This document shows, one piece after another, positions 58,951-64,000 of a DNA stretch of 64,000 bases (within the stretch, counting starts at the first letter, position 1; every line of letters begins with the position of its first letter). Under the pieces are notes generated by a model. It ran no database searches. It was not told the origin of the DNA and saw only the letters and a program-made list of their open reading frames with translations. A program made the position numbers and the translations under genes. Source of the stretch: Pseudomonas sp. SCB32 (GTDB taxonomy: Bacteria; Pseudomonadota; Gammaproteobacteria; Pseudomonadales; Pseudomonadaceae); contig NZ_CP045118.1 of NCBI RefSeq assembly GCF_009189165.1, positions 5,952,001 through 6,016,000 of the forward strand, in the 5' to 3' direction.

Positions 58951-59730
58951 ATGCGGATCATCAGTGTGAACGTGAATGGTATTCAGGCTGCAGCCGAGCG
59001 TGGATTGCTCAGTTGGCTGCAAGCCCAGAATGCCGACGTGATCTGCTTGCAGGATACCCGCGCCTCCGCTTTCGATCTGGATGACCCATCCTACCAACTG
59101 GATGGCTACTTCCTGTACGCCTGCGATGCCGAAGTGCCCAGTCAGGGTGGCGTCGCAATCTATAGCCGTCTGCAACCCAAGGCCGTCATAAGCGGGCTGG
59201 GTTTCGAGATGGCCGATCGTTACGGGCGCTACCTGCAAGCCGATTTCGATAAGGTGAGTATTGCCACTCTCCTGCTGCCTACCGGGCAGGAAGGGGACGA
59301 GAACCTGAACCACAAGTTCAAGTTCATGGACGATTTCGCCCAGTACCTGAACAAGCAGCGCCGCAAGCGCCGCGAATACATCTATTGCGGTTCGCTCTAC
59401 GTCGCGCACCAGAAGCTGGATGTGAAGAACTGGCGCGAATGCCAGCAGATGCCCGGCTTCATGGCGCCGGAGCGTGGCTGGATGGATGAAGTGTTCGGCA
59501 CCATGGGGTATGTCGACGCGCTGCGCGAGGTCAATCGCGAAGGCGACCAGTACAGCTGGTGGCCGGACAGCGAACAGGCTGATCTGCTCAATCTGGGCTG
59601 GCGTTTCGACTATCAGATCCTCACGCCGGGTCTACGCCGCTTCGTGCGCAGCGCCAAGCTGCCGCGCCAGCCGCGCTTCTCCCAGCATGCGCCGCTGATC
59701 GTGGACTACGACTGGGCACTGAGCATCTGA
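58951..59730 (+). CDS. crc: Catabolite repression control protein Crc
   Basis: A 259-residue Crc with the endonuclease/exonuclease/phosphatase fold but without the full catalytic set: the usual LQET(K) acidic residue near residue 34 is LQDTR. It partners with Hfq at A-rich translation-initiation regions to block use of less preferred carbon sources; it has no nuclease activity. It starts MRIISVNVNGIQAAAERGLL, as in P. aeruginosa. GGGG precedes the ATG. A bidirectional terminator follows. Confidence 0.95.
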   Translation: MRIISVNVNGIQAAAERGLLSWLQAQNADVICLQDTRASAFDLDDPSYQLDGYFLYACDAEVPSQGGVAIYSRLQPKAVISGLGFEMADRYGRYLQADFDKVSIATLLLPTGQEGDENLNHKFKFMDDFAQYLNKQRRKRREYIYCGSLYVAHQKLDVKNWRECQQMPGFMAPERGWMDEVFGTMGYVDALREVNREGDQYSWWPDSEQADLLNLGWRFDYQILTPGLRRFVRSAKLPRQPRFSQHAPLIVDYDWALSI

Positions 59731-59763
59731 CGCCCATCTCGTACCCTGCATTTGCTGCAGCCA

Positions 59764-59793
59764 GAAAAAAGCCGGCTTCGAGCCGGCTTTTTC
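59764..59793. terminator. Bidirectional terminator between crc and DUF4870 gene
   Basis: GAAAAAAGCCGGCT-TCG-AGCCGGCTTTTTTC-type stem (AAAAAGCCGGCT/AGCCGGCTTTTT), 34 bp after the crc stop, with A and T tracts on both sides. Confidence 0.93.
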
Positions 59794-59808
59794 ATGTCCG
59801 CAGGACGG

Positions 59809-60180
59809 TCACTTGATCGGTCGCCAGGTGAAGGGATAGCGGTATTCCACCCCTTCATTGGCCTTGATCCCGGCAATGATGGTCAGCACCAGCGCACCGA
59901 TGCTCACCAGGCCCAGCAGGAAGAAGCCGATCACCACCAGCATCAGCAGGCAGCTGATCACAATCGCCAGGCTCACGGTGATCTGGAAGTTCATCGCCTC
60001 CTTGCCCTGCCGGTCGACGAACGGGTCCGACTCGCGCTTGATCTGCCAGACGATCAGCGGCCCGATCAGGTTGCCAAAGGGGAAGACGAAGCACAGGAAT
60101 GCGGCGAAATGGCAGAACATCGCCCATTGCCGGGCTTCGCGGCCCGGTTCGCTGTGTTGCATCGGCAGTTCGTCGCTCAT
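59809..60180 (-). CDS. DUF4870 membrane protein
   Basis: A 123-residue membrane protein with about three segments. After a soluble N-terminal region with REARQWAMFCHFAAFLCFVFPFGNLIGPLIVWQIKRESDPFVDRQGKEAMNFQ (about residues 14-65), the DUF4870/TIM44-like pattern, it has two more helices and ends EGVEYRYPFTWRPIK. The function is unknown. AGGAGG lies just before the ATG at 60180. It lies 46 bp after rph on the same strand and ends at a terminator, so it may be its co-transcribed partner. Confidence 0.85.
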   Translation of the reverse strand: MSDELPMQHSEPGREARQWAMFCHFAAFLCFVFPFGNLIGPLIVWQIKRESDPFVDRQGKEAMNFQITVSLAIVISCLLMLVVIGFFLLGLVSIGALVLTIIAGIKANEGVEYRYPFTWRPIK

Positions 60181-60226
60181 CCTCTCCTCCTTGCACTTGA
60201 AGATCGGGCCGGCGCCGCTCATCTGC

Positions 60227-60946
60227 TCAGTCGGCCAGTGCGGCGCGCTGCAGTTCGAACAGTTCGCGCAGGCCCTGCTGCGCCAGCTCCAGCATGGCAT
60301 TCAGCTCGGCCGGCTGGAAGGGTACGCCCTCGGCGGTGCCCTGGACTTCGATGAAGCCGCCGGCATCGGTCATGACCACGTTCAGGTCGGTCTCGGCGGC
60401 GGAGTCTTCCAGGTAGTCCAGGTCCAGCACCGGCTCGCCCTGGTACATGCCCACGGAAACCGCGGCAACCATCTGCTTGAGCGGGTTGCCCTTGAGCGCA
60501 CCGCGCTTCTTCAGCACGGCCAGCGCGTCGATCAGCGCCACGGTGGCGCCGGTGATCGAGGCGGTGCGGGTGCCACCGTCGGCCTGGATCACATCGCAGT
60601 CGATGTACAGGGTGTTCTCGCCCAGCTTGGTCAGGTCCAGCGCGGCGCGCAGGGAACGGCCGATCAGGCGCTGGATTTCCAGGGTGCGGCCACCCTGCTT
60701 GCCGCGCGCGGCTTCACGCTGGTTTCGCTCACCGGTGGAGCGCGGCAGCATGCCGTACTCGGCGGTCAGCCAGCCCTGGCCCTGGCCCTTGAGGAAGCGC
60801 GGTACACCGGATTCGGCGCTGACGGTGCAGATCACCTTGGTATCGCCGAACTCGACCAGCACGGAGCCCTCGGCATGCTTGGTGTAATGGCGGGTGATAC
60901 GGATCGGGCGCAGTTGGTCGGCGGCGCGGCCACTGGGACGGTTCAT
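60227..60946 (-). CDS. rph: Ribonuclease PH
   Basis: A 239-residue RNase PH, a hexameric phosphorolytic enzyme that trims tRNA 3' ends. It starts [43 protein letters not shown] and has the phosphate-site region [18 protein letters not shown] and the catalytic acidic stretch [19 protein letters not shown]. It is divergent from yicC with 196 bp between. No ribosome site stronger than GTACAG... is evident. Confidence 0.97.
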   Translation of the reverse strand: MNRPSGRAADQLRPIRITRHYTKHAEGSVLVEFGDTKVICTVSAESGVPRFLKGQGQGWLTAEYGMLPRSTGERNQREAARGKQGGRTLEIQRLIGRSLRAALDLTKLGENTLYIDCDVIQADGGTRTASITGATVALIDALAVLKKRGALKGNPLKQMVAAVSVGMYQGEPVLDLDYLEDSAAETDLNVVMTDAGGFIEVQGTAEGVPFQPAELNAMLELAQQGLRELFELQRAALAD

Positions 60947-61142
60947 GCAGGCATCCTGTACAGAGTTGCTGGCGGGGGAATGACCGCCATTATAGAGGCC
61001 AGCGGACGGACGCAACCACCGCCGGAGTGCGGCTGCGCGCCGCGCTGGGGTACAATTGCCGGTTTCCGACGACCTGTCGGCCCATTTTCTTCGGACTGCG
61101 AGCGCCAGATTTCCAGTCACGAACAGCCAGCGAGGTAACCCC

Positions 61143-62670
<1,528 letters not shown>

Positions 62671-62770
62671 ATGGGAAGCTCGAAGGCTCTTCCATAAAGA
62701 TTGGCGATTTTTTAGACTATTCAGTCCGCCCGGTATTTTCCGGGCATCCATTTTCGTAACGAGGAACACC

Positions 62771-63037
62771 ATGGCCCGCGTCACCGTTGAAGACTGCCTG
62801 GACAACGTCGATAACCGTTTCGAGCTGGTCATGCTCGCCACCAAGCGCGCTCGCCAGCTGGCCACAGGCGGCAAAGAGCCGAAGGTAGCCTGGGAAAACG
62901 ACAAGCCCACCGTCGTCGCTCTGCGCGAAATCGCCTCGGGCCTGGTGGACGCTGAAATCGTTCAGCAGGAGGACGTGGTTGAAGAAGAGCCGCTGTTCGC
63001 TGCATTTGAAGACGAGGCCAACAACGAGGCCCTGTAA
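62771..63037 (+). CDS. rpoZ: RNA polymerase omega subunit
   Basis: An 88-residue omega subunit: [31 protein letters not shown] is diagnostic, followed by the acidic tail. It aids assembly of the beta' subunit and is part of the ppGpp site. GAGGAA precedes the ATG. A small hairpin GCCCGG-TATTTT-CCGGGC at 62728-62745 in the leader could affect translation or processing. It lies 60 bp before spoT, the other ppGpp gene here. Confidence 0.96.
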   Translation: MARVTVEDCLDNVDNRFELVMLATKRARQLATGGKEPKVAWENDKPTVVALREIASGLVDAEIVQQEDVVEEEPLFAAFEDEANNEAL

Positions 63038-63097
63038 GTCGATGTCGGGCCGACGAAAAGGCGCGCCGCGACACGCTGCTCGGCAGGGGGTGATCTC

Positions 63098-64000
63098 ATG
63101 CCGGGCATAGATGCATTCGCCGACCGACTGTCGAGTTACCTAGGTCCGGACCAGGTCAACCTGGTTCGCCGCGCCTACTACTACGCCGAGCAGGCCCATG
63201 ACGGGCAGCGCCGCCGCAGCGGCGAAGCCTACGTCACCCATCCGCTCGCCGTCGCCAACATCCTCGCCGACATGCACATGGACCATCAGAGCCTGATGGC
63301 GGCCATGCTGCACGACGTGATCGAGGACACCGGCATCGCCAAGGAAGCGCTCACCGCGCAGTTCGGCGAGACCGTCTCGGAACTCGTGGACGGGGTCAGC
63401 AAGCTGACCCAGATGAACTTCGAGTCCAAGGCCGAGGCGCAGGCCGAGAACTTCCAGAAGATGGCCATGGCCATGGCACGCGACATCCGCGTGATCCTGG
63501 TCAAGCTGGCCGACCGCCTGCACAACATGCGCACCCTGGAAGTGCTGTCGGGCGAGAAGCGCCGCCGCATCGCCAAGGAAACCCTGGAAATCTACGCGCC
63601 CATCGCCAACCGGCTGGGCATGCACAGCATGCGCGTGGAATTCGAGGACCTGGGCTTCAAGGCCATGCACCCGATGCGCTCCGAGCGCATCCGCCAGGCA
63701 GTGAAGAAGGCCCGTGGCAACCGCCGCGAAATCGTCGGCAAGATCCAGGAGTCGCTGGTCAACTGCCTCGCCCGCGAAGGCATGGAAGGCCAGGTCCTAG
63801 GCCGCGAGAAGCACCTGTTCAGCATCTACAAGAAGATGCGCGGCAAGCGCAAGGCGTTCAACGAGATCATGGACGTCTACGCCTTCCGCATCATCGTCGA
63901 CAAGGTCGACACCTGCTACCGCGTGCTGGGCGCCGTACACAACCTGTACAAGCCGTTCCCCGGCCGCTTCAAGGATTACATCGCGATTCCCAAGGCCAAC
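63098..64000 (+). CDS. spoT: Bifunctional (p)ppGpp synthetase/hydrolase SpoT, N-terminal part
   Basis: The first 301 codons of a SpoT/RelA homologue that runs off the window edge. The HD hydrolase domain (about residues 20-200) has HPLAVANILADMHMDHQSLMAAMLHDVIEDTG with the metal-binding HD pair, and the synthetase domain starts after about residue 235 (FSIYKKMRGKRKAFNEIMDVYAFRIIVDKVD). The hydrolase motif is intact, so this is expected to be the SpoT type rather than the hydrolase-dead RelA. It follows rpoZ. Confidence 0.95.
   Translation, partial: MPGIDAFADRLSSYLGPDQVNLVRRAYYYAEQAHDGQRRRSGEAYVTHPLAVANILADMHMDHQSLMAAMLHDVIEDTGIAKEALTAQFGETVSELVDGVSKLTQMNFESKAEAQAENFQKMAMAMARDIRVILVKLADRLHNMRTLEVLSGEKRRRIAKETLEIYAPIANRLGMHSMRVEFEDLGFKAMHPMRSERIRQAVKKARGNRREIVGKIQESLVNCLAREGMEGQVLGREKHLFSIYKKMRGKRKAFNEIMDVYAFRIIVDKVDTCYRVLGAVHNLYKPFPGRFKDYIAIPKAN

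Overview
The window is a high-GC, densely coded stretch of a gamma-proteobacterial chromosome whose gene content and order match the core region of Pseudomonas (sensu lato) that runs in P. aeruginosa from corA/cyaA through dapF-xerC, amtB-glnK, comM, rep, the dad and pau loci, and dut-algC-argB to pyrE-crc, gmk-rpoZ-spoT. SutA, a Crc/PyrE divergent pair, the long two-part AlgC, PauR and phosphorylcholine phosphatase all point to Pseudomonas. The species cannot be fixed from sequence alone. I see no prophage, insertion sequence, CRISPR array, tRNA or rRNA.

Layout. 1-6.4 kb: small regulators and membrane proteins (an MmyB-type regulator with a visible operator, an Mpo1-like protein, a Crp/Fnr regulator), PPK2 and CorA. 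6.4-15.3 kb: cyaA, rnk, a minus-strand operon of AraC regulator-cyaY-DUF1289, then the lppL-lysA-dapF-DUF484-xerC-HAD cluster in which lysA has lost about three quarters of its length. 15.5-21 kb: sutA, yjbQ, the glnK-amtB nitrogen operon with a candidate sigma-54 promoter, ubiK, comM. 21-30.4 kb: MocR regulator, an Lgt-like/thioredoxin fusion, a BRO-N protein, pchP with a tandem duplication at its 3' end, LysR, MATE, and a GGDEF/EAL protein. 30.6-34.7 kb: rep, xpt, cycB, pauR. 34.9-48.5 kb: amino acid and polyamine catabolism (dadA-ridA-dadX, dadR, pauB4, kauB), interleaved with the ydbH-ynbE-ydbL envelope operon, a phospholipase-D lipoprotein and an MFS transporter. 48.5-64 kb: rpmBG, a peptide-binding protein, radC, coaBC-dut-algC-argB, a thioesterase, pyrE/crc, rph, yicC, gmk, rpoZ and the start of spoT, which runs off the window.

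Functional themes: nucleotide salvage and synthesis (xpt, pyrE, dut, gmk), stringent and carbon control (spoT, rpoZ, crc, cyaA, sutA), exopolysaccharide/LPS sugar precursors (algC), D-alanine and polyamine degradation (dadA/dadX/ridA/dadR, pauR/pauB4/kauB), and envelope lipid or lipoprotein handling (ydbH/ynbE/ydbL, PLD lipoprotein, lppL).

The most notable observations are the in-frame internal deletion of lysA, the 133-bp tandem duplication that copies the last 11 codons of pchP, two dispersed cloverleaf-shaped repeats that differ by a compensatory base pair, a cluster of palindromes upstream of dadA, and regulatory sites upstream of glnK and the MmyB-type regulator. I did not find a convincing previously undescribed multi-gene system; most of the window is conserved housekeeping DNA. 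Comparisons to P. aeruginosa are from memory of that genome, not from a search.
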